A DNA stretch of 50,649 nt, taken from Eubacteriales bacterium (GTDB lineage: Bacteria > Bacillota > Clostridia > Oscillospirales > Oscillospiraceae). Below the pieces are notes generated by a model. The model was not told where the DNA came from, made no database searches, and saw only the letters and a list, made by a program, of their open reading frames with translations. Position 1 is the stretch's first letter; each line of letters starts with the position of its first letter. Made by a program: the position numbers and the translations under genes. Below, piece by piece: positions 16,858-25,551 of the stretch. The stretch covers positions 1-50,649 of the forward strand of contig JAUNND010000008.1 in NCBI GenBank assembly GCA_030531595.1, read 5' to 3'.

Positions 16858-17826
16858 ATGAATCTTCCGTTAATATTTGACCTGCACTGCGACACGGTTT
16901 TATCGCTTTATCAGCACAAAAAGACGCTCCGAAACTGGGACGGGCACATAAATCTTGCAAAGCTGAAAAGCCTCGGTGCCCCGGTACAGAGCTTCGCGCT
17001 GTTTCTTGCCACCCATGACGCGGCGGAGCATCACGGCATAACCGAGCCTCCCTGTGAGCTGTTCAACAGTATGTATGAGATCTTCATACGTGAGCTTGAA
17101 GCAAATAAGGACTGCATTTCACAGGTGTTTACATATGCGGATATTGAGAAGAACATCGCCGAAAACCGCGTTTCCGCGCTTCTGACGCTTGAAGACTGCG
17201 TGCTGATTGACGGTAAGAGCGAACGTGTGGACGAAGTCTTCAAAAAGGGTGTTCGCATCGCGGCACTCACATGGAATTACGAAAATTCCCTCGGCTTCTC
17301 AAACTCCTTCGACAAGGAGCTGCACGGAAAGGGCTTGAAAAAATTCGGCTTTGACTGCGTTGAACGCATGAACGAGCTGGGGATCATAGTTGATGTTTCC
17401 CATCTTTCCGAGGGAGGCTTCTGGGACGTTTCCAAATGCACCCAAAAGCCGTTTATCGCCTCTCACTCCTGTGCAAGAGCCCTCTGTGACCATTCAAGAT
17501 GCCTTACCGACGAGCAGCTTCGTGCCATCGGTGACTGCGGCGGCGTGTGCGGTGTGAACTTCTATTCGGAATTCCTCGTTAAGGACAGCGTACATACGAC
17601 CTGCGCCGATGTCGTCCGCCACATGGAGCATATCCGAAATAAGGCGGGGATTGAGGCTGTCGCTTTCGGTTCGGACTTTGACGGAATTGACTGTACGCTT
17701 GAGTTTTCGGACTATGCGGGACTGCCGACGCTCCTTGACGCGATGGGTAAGAGTTTCTCCGATAAGGAGATAGAACTGATCTGCGGAAAAAACGCTCTGC
17801 GCGTATTCAGAGATTGCGTAAAATAA
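16858..17826 (+). CDS. Membrane (renal-type) dipeptidase, M19 family (322 aa)
   Basis: Zinc dipeptidase of the amidohydrolase fold. H10-x-D12 in IFDLHCDT, the bridging Glu in LLTLEDCVL, later His residues in VDVSHLSEGG and ASHSCARALCDHSRCLTDEQ, and Asp in VAFGSDFDGID give the full metal set. It probably cleaves dipeptides, including those with D-residues, in cytoplasmic peptidoglycan or peptide turnover; no signal peptide is seen. The start at 16858 follows AAAGGA; the frame upstream to 16804 overlaps the SGNH gene. It is the last gene before a bidirectional terminator. Confidence 0.93.
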   Translation: MNLPLIFDLHCDTVLSLYQHKKTLRNWDGHINLAKLKSLGAPVQSFALFLATHDAAEHHGITEPPCELFNSMYEIFIRELEANKDCISQVFTYADIEKNIAENRVSALLTLEDCVLIDGKSERVDEVFKKGVRIAALTWNYENSLGFSNSFDKELHGKGLKKFGFDCVERMNELGIIVDVSHLSEGGFWDVSKCTQKPFIASHSCARALCDHSRCLTDEQLRAIGDCGGVCGVNFYSEFLVKDSVHTTCADVVRHMEHIRNKAGIEAVAFGSDFDGIDCTLEFSDYAGLPTLLDAMGKSFSDKEIELICGKNALRVFRDCVK

Positions 17827-17850
17827 CAGGGTGCGTTATTGCACCCTGTT
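17825..17850. terminator. Bidirectional terminator, dipeptidase / phosphatase
   Basis: A 10-bp stem AACAGGGTGC (17825-17834) with GCACCCTGTT (17841-17850) overlaps the dipeptidase stop and is followed by TTTAT. It serves both converging genes. Confidence 0.85.
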
Positions 17851-18603
17851 TTATAAAAGGCATTTATTTCTGAATTTTTCGATATTTTCATCGGAAATTT
17901 TCAGAGCTTTGTGTATGAATCCGTCCGGTCCGCCGTACAGTGTTTCCATTTCCGAGAGAGCGGCCTCAAGATATGCTTCGTCAGCAACGTAAAGTGAACG
18001 TATCTTATAAGCGGCCTCTTCCGGAACCCCCTTTGCGATGAAGCTGCGAAATGCACTGTCGGCAAAGCTGATCGCGGTTTTATTCGTCTCCATGTAGTCG
18101 GCAAATATCGTTTCACGGTCTATTCCGAGCATATGCTCGACAAGAACTGATACCATACCGCATCTGTCCTTGCCTGCCGAACAATGCCACAGCACCGCGC
18201 CGTCATCCGGATGATTCATAACTTTATAAAGTACGTTTGCAAAGCCCCTGACAGCCATCGGATGATCGACCATCCCCCGATACAGCATCGCCATATCGAG
18301 CCACATAGTCTGCCCCAATTTTTCAAGGGATATGCTGTCACGCGAGATACCGAGCACCGTATCCGAGAAAATGGGGATATGGATATTGCTTACGCCTTTT
18401 ATTTCTTTGTCCGGCTTTTCACTGCGTTCAAGATCGGAACGAAGGTCGATGATGGTTTTAAGGTGAAGCACATCGGTCAGTTCGGCGGCATCGCTGTCGG
18501 AAATATTGAAAAGTGATGCACTTCGAATGAGCAGACCGTGCCGGATGCTTCTGCCGTCTTTGCTTTTCAGCCCGCCGAGATCGCGCAGGTTTTCTATGTT
18601 CAT
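17851..18603 (-). CDS. Tyrosine/serine protein phosphatase (Y_phosphatase3 type)
   Basis: Dual-specificity-like phosphatase of 250 aa. The P-loop signature HCSAGKDRCG gives Cys141 as nucleophile and Arg147 as phosphate binder; the N-terminal NLRDLGGLKSKDGRSIRHGLLIRSA block and the DLRSDLE segment are standard for this family, which includes LipA- and IphP-like bacterial enzymes. The substrate could be a phosphoprotein or a phosphoinositide. No signal peptide is seen. ATG at 18603 with GAGG about 9 bases upstream. Divergent from dus, converging with the dipeptidase. Confidence 0.92.
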   Translation of the reverse strand: MNIENLRDLGGLKSKDGRSIRHGLLIRSASLFNISDSDAAELTDVLHLKTIIDLRSDLERSEKPDKEIKGVSNIHIPIFSDTVLGISRDSISLEKLGQTMWLDMAMLYRGMVDHPMAVRGFANVLYKVMNHPDDGAVLWHCSAGKDRCGMVSVLVEHMLGIDRETIFADYMETNKTAISFADSAFRSFIAKGVPEEAAYKIRSLYVADEAYLEAALSEMETLYGGPDGFIHKALKISDENIEKFRNKCLL

Positions 18604-18709
18604 ATATTGATCCTCTTACCGTTTTTGTTGATTATCTCATAAATCCGCGCAAAAGTAAACAGCGAACGGTATTGAGCCGCTGTCGTTGAAAATACTTCGG
18701 GAGAAGAAT

Positions 18710-19666
18710 ATGGAGCTTTTATTTGCCCCGATGGAGGGCATAACGGGATATATTTACAGGAAAATACACAGTGAAATGTTCGGCGGAGCAGATATGTATT
18801 ACTCTCCCTTTATCGCTCCCGACAGCACGGGACGGTTTAAGGCGGGAAATCTCAGGGACGTTCTGCCGGAGAATAACATCGGAGTTCCGCTCACTCCGCA
18901 GATACTTGCAAATAATCCGGATGCGTTTCTCGCAGTTGCCGGAGAGCTTGCTGAGATGGGGTATGACACGGTCGATCTGAATGTGGGCTGCCCTTCCGGT
19001 ACTGTGACGGCAAAGCACAAGGGCGCGGGAATGCTCTGTGATGTGAAGGCTCTTGACGTTTTTCTGGACAGAGTGTTTTCTTCGTGTCCGATAAAGATCT
19101 CCGTCAAGACAAGACTCGGTGTTTCAAATTCGACAGAATTTGAAAATGTGCTTGCAGTATATAAAAAGTATCCGCTTTCAAGGCTTACCGTACATACAAG
19201 GTGCGCAAGCGGTATGTATAAAAGCCCTACTGAACCCGCGGCTTTTTCGCCTGCTCTTGAAGCCTTTGGAGACAGAGCCTCATATAACGGCAATATTGTC
19301 AGTATTGAACGTTTCAACTCGCTTGCCGATATGTATCCTGCCCTCGCTTCCGTTATGATGGGCAGGGGAGTGATAGCCGACCCGGCTCTGATGCGCACAG
19401 TGAAAGGCGGAGCGAAAGCCGACAAAAATGAGATCAGAGCTTTTCATGATGCCTTGCTTGCAAAAACTCTCGAATCGGGGCTGTTTGAGATATATACGGT
19501 CGGCAGAATGAAGGAGCTGTGGTTTTATATGTCGCATATGTTTCCCGACTGCGATAAGCAGCTTAAAGCCATAAATAAATCAAAGTATATCTCCGACTAT
19601 AACGCCGCAGTATCCTCGCTCTTTTCAAACTGCGCTTTTGACCGCGACTCATTTTTCCCGTGCTGA
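18710..19666 (+). CDS. dus: tRNA-dihydrouridine synthase family protein
   Basis: FMN enzyme that reduces uridines in tRNA. The N-terminal LLFAPMEGITGYIYR replaces the usual APM-GVT, the catalytic Cys94 sits in NVGCPSGTVTAKHKGAGML, and LTVHTRCAS, YNGNIVS and GRGVIADP form the TIM-barrel FMN-binding face. At 318 aa it lacks extra domains. The start at 18710 follows GGGAGA; the frame can extend to 18686 but without a ribosome site. The exact U positions modified cannot be predicted. Ends in a terminator shared with the LysM gene. Confidence 0.92.
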   Translation: MELLFAPMEGITGYIYRKIHSEMFGGADMYYSPFIAPDSTGRFKAGNLRDVLPENNIGVPLTPQILANNPDAFLAVAGELAEMGYDTVDLNVGCPSGTVTAKHKGAGMLCDVKALDVFLDRVFSSCPIKISVKTRLGVSNSTEFENVLAVYKKYPLSRLTVHTRCASGMYKSPTEPAAFSPALEAFGDRASYNGNIVSIERFNSLADMYPALASVMMGRGVIADPALMRTVKGGAKADKNEIRAFHDALLAKTLESGLFEIYTVGRMKELWFYMSHMFPDCDKQLKAINKSKYISDYNAAVSSLFSNCAFDRDSFFPC

Positions 19667-19669
19667 AAA

Positions 19670-19701
19670 ATTCCCGGCAAGCATCTGAGCTTACCGGGAA
19701 T
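19670..19701. terminator. Bidirectional terminator between dus and the LysM gene
   Basis: ATTCCCGG followed by an AAGC segment (19670-19682) pairs with GCTT-CCGGGAAT (19689-19701), a stem of about 12 bp with one mismatch and a 6-base loop, between convergent genes. Confidence 0.8.
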
Positions 19702-19704
19702 GTA

Positions 19705-20178
19705 TCATCTTATCGGAATAAGTATTTCTTCACCGACAGAAAGGGCGGTAAAATCCATACCGCGATTGAGCACAGCCATCCACTTTTCACACTCTTCAAA
19801 TGTACGACCGTAAGAAGCACATATTGAGATGGCTGTATCACCGTAGCTTATCACATGGCTGATGACCTGAATATACGTGTCATTGAGAAGATTGGACTTT
19901 GTCGTGGGCAGCCACAGAACGACTCCGAGCGGAACGATGTCGAGAGAAGAAAGCTGATTTATCGACTGAATCGCGTCGCCGAAATCACGGTAATCAAGAC
20001 CCCAACAGCTGTAAATATTTGTAAGAATATCTCCGGACTGTATTTCATATGGCATTAGATAATACTTGGTGCAGTCATTCCCGACTGGATATTCGTCTGC
20101 GGCTGCGGCAGGACTTATCAGCACCGAGCAGAAAACCATAATGACAAATACAACAGAGCAGATAATACGTTTACGCAT
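19705..20178 (-). CDS. Secreted protein with two LysM-like domains (157 aa)
   Basis: Signal peptide at residues 1-26 (MRKRIICSVV… with cleavage near AAAADE). Two LysM-like repeats follow: YEIQSGDILTNIYSCWGLDYRDF…PLGVVLWLP (about 44-92) and VISYGDTAISICASYGRTFEECEKW…LSVGEEILIP (about 108-155). LysM binds N-acetylglucosamine-containing glycans, so the protein probably associates with peptidoglycan; no catalytic domain is present. ATG at 20178 with GGGGTG upstream and an extended -10 (TGCTATACT on the minus strand) at 20212-20220. It lies just after the NHLM export operon on the same strand but is separated by a long hairpin. Confidence 0.8.
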   Translation of the reverse strand: MRKRIICSVVFVIMVFCSVLISPAAAADEYPVGNDCTKYYLMPYEIQSGDILTNIYSCWGLDYRDFGDAIQSINQLSSLDIVPLGVVLWLPTTKSNLLNDTYIQVISHVISYGDTAISICASYGRTFEECEKWMAVLNRGMDFTALSVGEEILIPIR

Positions 20179-20463
20179 ATTATGTACACCCCATTATGTT
20201 TATTTGACTAAAGTATAGCACAGTCCGAAGATTATGTAAAGCTGATTATGTCGAAGGGAGTGATTAATGCGGTAAACATGACGAAAAACATTCAGACGAT
20301 ATTTAAGCTTTATTTTATAAAAAATGATAAGAAGTAAGAACGTTAATGGAAATAATTCACTAAATCGATTTACAGATAAATCGAATCGGCTCCGACAATT
20401 TTGTGTATTATCACAAAATTGCCGGAGCCGATATTTTCGGATGTTTTTCTGATCAATGATCTG
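20179..20463. other. Intergenic region between LysM gene and NHLM operon
   Basis: 285 bp. It holds the extended -10 promoter of the LysM gene (minus strand, 20212-20220), a long hairpin at 20385-20432, and otherwise AT-rich sequence. Open frames of about 20 codons occur (e.g. ATG near 20278, plus strand), but none has a double-glycine leader or other sign of being a peptide precursor. Confidence 0.6.
20385..20432. terminator. Long hairpin, likely terminator of the NHLM operon
   Basis: A 21-bp stem with a single A/C mismatch (20385-20405 with 20412-20432) closes a 6-base loop, about 30 bp downstream of the last ABC gene (minus strand). It is far longer than an ordinary intrinsic terminator. 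Read on the minus strand it ends in TTCGATTTATC, a weak T-run. Confidence 0.65.
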
Positions 20464-22647
20464 CTATTTATCCACGCGCTGACGTTCGATAAGCTCTGCA
20501 AAAAATCCGCCTTTTGCGATGAGCTCGTCGTATGTGCCGTCCTCAATGATCTTTCCCTTGTCAAGCACCAGTATTCTGTCACACTGGCGGATCGTGGAAA
20601 GACGGTGGGCGATCACTATTCTGGTACATTTCAGACCGTCAAGAGCTTCCGAGACTTTTTTCTGTGTGACATTGTCGAGAGCAGAGGTCGCCTCGTCAAA
20701 AATGAGGATCTTAGGCTTTGGAGCAACGGCACGGGCGATCATGAGCCGCTGCTTCTGTCCTCCGGAGAAGCCCCCCTGTCCCTCTGTGACCATGGTATGC
20801 ATTCCCATCGGCATTGCCCGTATGTCATCGGCAACTCCCGCTATCTCGGCGGCAGCCCATGCATCGTCCAGCGTGAGCCAGGGGGCGGCGATCGTGATAT
20901 TGGAGAAGATGTCACCATAGAAGAGCTTTCCGTTCTGCATCACAACGCCGATCTTGCTGCGCAGAGACTTGAGGTCAAGAGACTTGATATCATGTCTGTC
21001 AAAGTATACTGAGCCCTTCTGAGGCTGTTCAAAGCCCAGAATGATACGCACGAGTGTGGATTTGCCGCAGCCGGTAGAACCGACAAGTGCAACATACTGT
21101 CCGGGCTTGATGTTGAGCGAGAGATTGTCGATTATGTTGGGAGAGTTTTCGTTATAACGGAAAGAAATGTTGTTAAGTTCGATGGCTCCGTTGAGCTTGG
21201 TGACGATCTTTCTGCCGACGCTTAATTCAGGCTCGGCATCCATGATGGGCTTGACCTCTTCAAATACAGGTTTTATCGAAGCGGCTGTCGTAGCTACACC
21301 GGCAAGAGACATAAAAGCGGCGGAGATCATGGCGTATGATGTGTTAAATGCATTGAACTGTGCGATAGAGACGCCGTTTTTAACGGCACAGTAGTACAGA
21401 ATGATCGTACCGCAAAGAGTTATACCGGTGCTTATCACTCCGTAGATCCGAAGAAACAGCGGTTTATTGTAGGTGAGCTGCGCTTCCTTTGAGTAGAGTC
21501 CAAGCCAGCGGGAGAACATTCTCTTTTCGGCCCCCGCAAGCTTTACCTTTTGCACGCCGGTGATCATGGAGTAGATCATGCCGCTCTCTTTGCCGGATAC
21601 TTCCATGAGCTTACGGGTTATTTTCATCTGAGAAAAGGTTGCCGAAACGGAGACAACAAGTGTGGCGGCTATTATTATGAGTGCGGGAACAACAAGAGAG
21701 GGAGCATACTGGAAGATCTTGTATATATATATAAGCGAAAGCAGCGAGGTGATGGATGTGGTAAAAACAGAATTGAAGAGCATGGAGCACATGGATTCCA
21801 TGCAGCTCATTTTATAGGAAAGCTGACCTGAGCTGTAGTCTTTAAAGAACGAGGCGGGAAGAGACATGACACGCGCCATCGTGGCCGACTGCACTCTCAG
21901 ATTGAGCAGGGTGGAGACGTTGGAGTCGAGAAGTGATTTTACGGCGTTGAAGATGAGCGTACTGACCGACAGGCAGACAGAGAAGATCGTAATGCTCAAA
22001 AGAAGCTGAACGCTGTGTCCCGTAACGACTTTTGACATGATAAAATAACTTACGTTCGGTGTTATCATGCCGAGAAGCAGAACGATCACACTGATAACTC
22101 CGATCGGAGCAATGGTGTATACGGGGAGGGAGTTGACGATAAATCTCAAAATATCGCCGATATCTATTTTGCGCAGAGGGAAGGGCTGATAAAAACACAT
22201 GGCGTCAGGCATAAGATTGCCTTCGGTCTTTTTCGAAAGCTTGACAGTATTTCCGGTTTCGGGGTCACAGTAATGATATCCTCCTAAAACGCCGGGAATG
22301 AGTGCGACGATGCTGTGGTCGGAAGCAAGCTCACCGAGAAGCGGACCGGAGCAGTCTTTATACCACCCCTCGCTGAGGGTTACGCGCCTTGACATGATTC
22401 CGTGCGGACGCAGAAGGTAGTCGATCTGCTCATCACGTCCCTTTATGTCCTCCGGCAGCTCGGTGCTGCTGAGACGGAAATAACGGAGAATTTCGGACAT
22501 GGCGTCGGTGACCATTATCCGGTCACTTCTGCTGCTGCGTCCGGCTCGCTTTCCGAGCACGGCGGAGGCAATGTCATCGAAGGCATCTTTCATGGCCTCG
22601 CTGTCTTTTATCTTTCTTTCACGTATCTGTTCATCGAACCAGCTCAT
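20464..22647 (-). CDS. NHLM-type bacteriocin export ABC transporter, second subunit (727 aa)
   Basis: Permease-ATPase fusion matching the second ABC protein of NHLM peptide-export systems (TIGR03797-like). Residues 1-165 are a non-peptidase N-terminal domain of unknown role; about six membrane helices fill 170-450. The ATPase domain has Walker A GSTGCGKST, signature FSGGQKQRLMIARA, Walker B ILIFDEATSALD and the switch His in IVIAHRLSTI. There is no C39 peptidase domain, which the neighbouring subunit supplies. AAGGAGG precedes the ATG at 22647. Last gene of the operon; the partner ends 13 bp upstream. Confidence 0.9.
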   Translation of the reverse strand: MSWFDEQIRERKIKDSEAMKDAFDDIASAVLGKRAGRSSRSDRIMVTDAMSEILRYFRLSSTELPEDIKGRDEQIDYLLRPHGIMSRRVTLSEGWYKDCSGPLLGELASDHSIVALIPGVLGGYHYCDPETGNTVKLSKKTEGNLMPDAMCFYQPFPLRKIDIGDILRFIVNSLPVYTIAPIGVISVIVLLLGMITPNVSYFIMSKVVTGHSVQLLLSITIFSVCLSVSTLIFNAVKSLLDSNVSTLLNLRVQSATMARVMSLPASFFKDYSSGQLSYKMSCMESMCSMLFNSVFTTSITSLLSLIYIYKIFQYAPSLVVPALIIIAATLVVSVSATFSQMKITRKLMEVSGKESGMIYSMITGVQKVKLAGAEKRMFSRWLGLYSKEAQLTYNKPLFLRIYGVISTGITLCGTIILYYCAVKNGVSIAQFNAFNTSYAMISAAFMSLAGVATTAASIKPVFEEVKPIMDAEPELSVGRKIVTKLNGAIELNNISFRYNENSPNIIDNLSLNIKPGQYVALVGSTGCGKSTLVRIILGFEQPQKGSVYFDRHDIKSLDLKSLRSKIGVVMQNGKLFYGDIFSNITIAAPWLTLDDAWAAAEIAGVADDIRAMPMGMHTMVTEGQGGFSGGQKQRLMIARAVAPKPKILIFDEATSALDNVTQKKVSEALDGLKCTRIVIAHRLSTIRQCDRILVLDKGKIIEDGTYDELIAKGGFFAELIERQRVDK

Positions 22648-22660
22648 AAAATGCCTCCTT

Positions 22661-24841
22661 TCATTCGCTCGTTACAAGCTGTGTATACAGCCCGTTGAGT
22701 GCCATCAGCTGCTCATGAGTCCCACGCTCCATTACCTTGCCTTTGTCCAGAACGATGATCTCGTCACAGTCTCGGATCGTGGAAAGACGGTGGGCGATGA
22801 CGATGCAGGCGATACCTCTGTCTTTGATGGATTTGACGACATTGAATTCTGTCCGTGCGTCGAGAGCGGAGGTGGCTTCATCCATGATGATGACTGTGGG
22901 ATCCTGTGCAAGAACTCTGGCTATCTCCATTCTCTGACGCTGACCGCCGGAAAAGTCCTTGCCGCCCTCGGTGAGAACATACTGGTAACCGCCGTCACGC
23001 TGCATGATATCCTCGTGGAGCTGCGCGTCTCTTGCGGCCATGATCATCTCAAAGTCTTCAATGGTATTGTCCCACATTTTTATATTGTTTGCGATCGTAT
23101 CTTCAAAAAGGATGATGTCCTGATCTACGACCGCCAGAGAACCCGTGAACACACTGCGGTCGATCTCGGTTATAGGATGACCGTCATAGAGGATCTCACC
23201 GCTCCAAGGCTGGTAGAGACCCGAGATAAGTTTGGAAAGAGTGGACTTTCCGCAGCCGGAGCCACCCACGAAAGCAACACGGCAGCCGGGCTCAAGAGTC
23301 ATGCTGAAATTTTCGATCAGCGGCTGAGCAAGGGGAGAGTATCCGAAGGTCACATTCTTAAGCTCAATCTTTCCGGTAAGCTTGGAATAGTCTTCATCCT
23401 TACGAAGCTCTTTTTCAACACAGACAGGGTCTGACGGATACTTCATAACGTCCTCAATGCGCTCCATCTGTGTGCGCATTTCCTGTATGGTCTGACCGGC
23501 AGAGATCAGAGAGCTTGCAGGGGCAATAAAAGCGGCGAGGAAGGTCTGAAAAGCGGTGATCTTACCGATGGTAAAGCTGCCGCACATGACGAACCACACA
23601 CCCATCATCAAAACAGCCGTCTGTGTGATTGCATCCACGAGAGTGGGGATCATACCGAGAGTGGCGTTGAGACGCGCAAACTTCATCTGCTGTGTGTTAA
23701 CGCTTGCCTGAAATCCGGACCAGCGCTCAAAATATCCGTTTTCCGTGCCGCTGGCCTTTATAGTCTCGATCATTTCGATACCGGCGACGGTAGTGCTTGC
23801 CAGTTTGCCGGCATCACGCATCTGTACTCTTGTGATATTGACACGTTTGGCGGAAATGAGTCTGGAGACAAAGGAGTCTATGATGATGGATCCGACCCCG
23901 ACCAGCGTGAGCTGCCAGGAATAGCGCAGCATCACGACAAGATAGAATACCATCATGAGAACCTGCAGCACCAGAGGAGCCAGTGTCCCGATGAGGCTGT
24001 TGGCGATAGAGGCGTTGTCGTTCTGACGCTGCTGGATATCGCCGGCCATACGCTGGGAAAAGAACTCCATAGGCATATGCAGCACTTTCCAAAGAAATGT
24101 TGTACTGCCGATAATTGCCATTTTGCCCTGTATCTTCAACTGCGTCAGGGCATCGGCGGCGGAAACGATTATCTGGATCGCCGCCAGAACACTCATGCAG
24201 GTTATCAGAGGAACGAACCAATCGGGATTTTTTCCTGTGAGAAGTCTGTCGTAAAAGACCCTCGTAAATGCGGGATTTATTATGCCGATAAGGGAAGTGA
24301 TGAGCGTGGTAGCAATGACGAACGCTATCGCGGCACGTGCACCTTTAAGACGTTCCTTTGCAAAGCTCACGACGCTTTTCGGCTTGCCGCCGGGCTGGAA
24401 GCTTTCCGAAGGCTCAAACATCAGACAGATACCCGTAAAGGCCATATCAAAGTCTTCCATGGGAATACGGCAGATGCCTCGCGCAGGATCATTGATGATC
24501 GCTTTGCCGCCTTTGAAGCCGCAGCAAACGACAAAGTGATTGAAATTCCAGTGGATTATGCATGGAAACCTACCGTTTTTTTTCAGCTCTTCAGGCTCAA
24601 AACGGTAGCCCTGTGATATGAGCCCGTAGTTTCTTGCGGCACGAAGTACGTTTTTCGCGCTTGAGCCGTCGCGGGATACGCCGCAGTCCTTTCGTACCTG
24701 TTCAAGCGGGATCCATTTGCCGTAGTATGCCAGTATCATGTCCAGAGATGCGGCGCCGCACTCCAGTGCTTCTATCTGCATGACCACAGGCACCTTTACC
24801 CAGCCGCCGGAAACAGGGCTATTGATTTTTTTCTCAGCCAT
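22661..24841 (-). CDS. NHLM-type peptidase/permease/ABC transporter with C39 peptidase (726 aa)
   Basis: Processes and exports a leader-bearing peptide. The N-terminal C39 protease has Cys28 in ALECGAASLDMIL, His103 in NHFVVCCG and Asp119 in INDPARG, a complete triad. Membrane helices occupy about 165-440, then the ATPase: Walker A GGSGCGKST, signature FSGGQRQRMEIARVL, Walker B VIIMDEATSALD and IVIAHRLSTIRD. The domain order matches TIGR03796-type NHLM systems, which cut after a GG/GA motif of nitrile-hydratase-like or Nif11 leader peptides. GAGGTAACTGCC precedes the ATG. No recognisable substrate peptide is encoded in the window. Confidence 0.93.
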   Translation of the reverse strand: MAEKKINSPVSGGWVKVPVVMQIEALECGAASLDMILAYYGKWIPLEQVRKDCGVSRDGSSAKNVLRAARNYGLISQGYRFEPEELKKNGRFPCIIHWNFNHFVVCCGFKGGKAIINDPARGICRIPMEDFDMAFTGICLMFEPSESFQPGGKPKSVVSFAKERLKGARAAIAFVIATTLITSLIGIINPAFTRVFYDRLLTGKNPDWFVPLITCMSVLAAIQIIVSAADALTQLKIQGKMAIIGSTTFLWKVLHMPMEFFSQRMAGDIQQRQNDNASIANSLIGTLAPLVLQVLMMVFYLVVMLRYSWQLTLVGVGSIIIDSFVSRLISAKRVNITRVQMRDAGKLASTTVAGIEMIETIKASGTENGYFERWSGFQASVNTQQMKFARLNATLGMIPTLVDAITQTAVLMMGVWFVMCGSFTIGKITAFQTFLAAFIAPASSLISAGQTIQEMRTQMERIEDVMKYPSDPVCVEKELRKDEDYSKLTGKIELKNVTFGYSPLAQPLIENFSMTLEPGCRVAFVGGSGCGKSTLSKLISGLYQPWSGEILYDGHPITEIDRSVFTGSLAVVDQDIILFEDTIANNIKMWDNTIEDFEMIMAARDAQLHEDIMQRDGGYQYVLTEGGKDFSGGQRQRMEIARVLAQDPTVIIMDEATSALDARTEFNVVKSIKDRGIACIVIAHRLSTIRDCDEIIVLDKGKVMERGTHEQLMALNGLYTQLVTSE

Positions 24842-24851
24842 GGCAGTTACC

Positions 24852-25328
24852 TCAGTTGAAAACGAAAGACAGCGGATTTACGCTCTCGGTCACAATTTCG
24901 GCCGGATATATCCCGTCGGGAAGCGTTACATTGACGGGGGCGCTGAATACCCACTCTCCTTCGGTGAGCTTGCCCACGTGGATGCAGTATTCCTGAAAAT
25001 CGCCGTCGACGATTTCAGGCTCGGAGGATATGGTGCCGAGGACGGCGGACTGACCGTTCACATTTATGACGGCTCCCTCGCTGCAGCCGTCAAGATCGGC
25101 TTCACGTATGTAGCATATCGTATTTCCGTCGGCACTGACGGCACAGACAGAGACAGTCGTTTCAACATGTCCGAAAATTCCCCACACACCTACGCCGATA
25201 AGAAACACTATTACGGCTGAAAGCAGCAGCCATATACCGGGATTTGAAACACGGATATAGTCATTGAGCTGCTCGGGAGAAGAAATCCTGTCAATGCTTT
25301 TCTGACGAAAAATGCTGTTTTTTTCCAT
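24852..25328 (-). CDS. Short HlyD-like NHLM secretion adaptor (158 aa)
   Basis: First gene of the exporter operon. The N-terminus (EKNSIFRQKSIDRISSPEQL) is the diagnostic start of the NHLM HlyD family, followed by one membrane helix at residues 32-53 and a small extracellular beta domain. The long coiled-coil hairpin and split lipoyl domain of a normal adaptor (around 400 aa) are missing, yet the frame is clean and closes 10 bp before the next start. It is therefore either a natural short form or an old internal deletion. The start at 25328 follows GAGGG; the frame extends to 25376 without a ribosome site. Confidence 0.82.
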   Translation of the reverse strand: MEKNSIFRQKSIDRISSPEQLNDYIRVSNPGIWLLLSAVIVFLIGVGVWGIFGHVETTVSVCAVSADGNTICYIREADLDGCSEGAVINVNGQSAVLGTISSEPEIVDGDFQEYCIHVGKLTEGEWVFSAPVNVTLPDGIYPAEIVTESVNPLSFVFN

Positions 25329-25405
25329 ATACACGCCCTCTTTTCTGATAGAAAATGATATTGCTTTTTCTGCCATACGGAAATGATGTTCGAAATTATT
25401 TTTAC

Positions 25406-25434
25406 ATTATATAACATACAGATCATTTTTTCAA
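25406..25434 (-). promoter_or_regulatory. Promoter of the NHLM export operon
   Basis: Minus strand: TTGAAA (25429-25434), 17-bp spacer, TATAAT (25406-25411). Near-consensus, about 78 bp upstream of the adaptor start and back to back with the ligase promoter. Confidence 0.85.
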
Positions 25435-25484
25435 GGAAATAAAGAATATTAACCGGATAAAAAGAAAATACGAGCAATTTCCTG

Positions 25485-25514
25485 TTGACGATAAACAGAT
25501 TTGCAGTTTATAAT
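25485..25514 (+). promoter_or_regulatory. Promoter of the adenylate-forming ligase gene
   Basis: TTGACG (25485-25490), 18-bp spacer, TATAAT (25509-25514), 37 bp before the start codon; divergent from the NHLM promoter. Confidence 0.85.
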
Positions 25515-25551
25515 ATCCGAAAATATATCAAAAAAGGTGAATTGAAAACGT

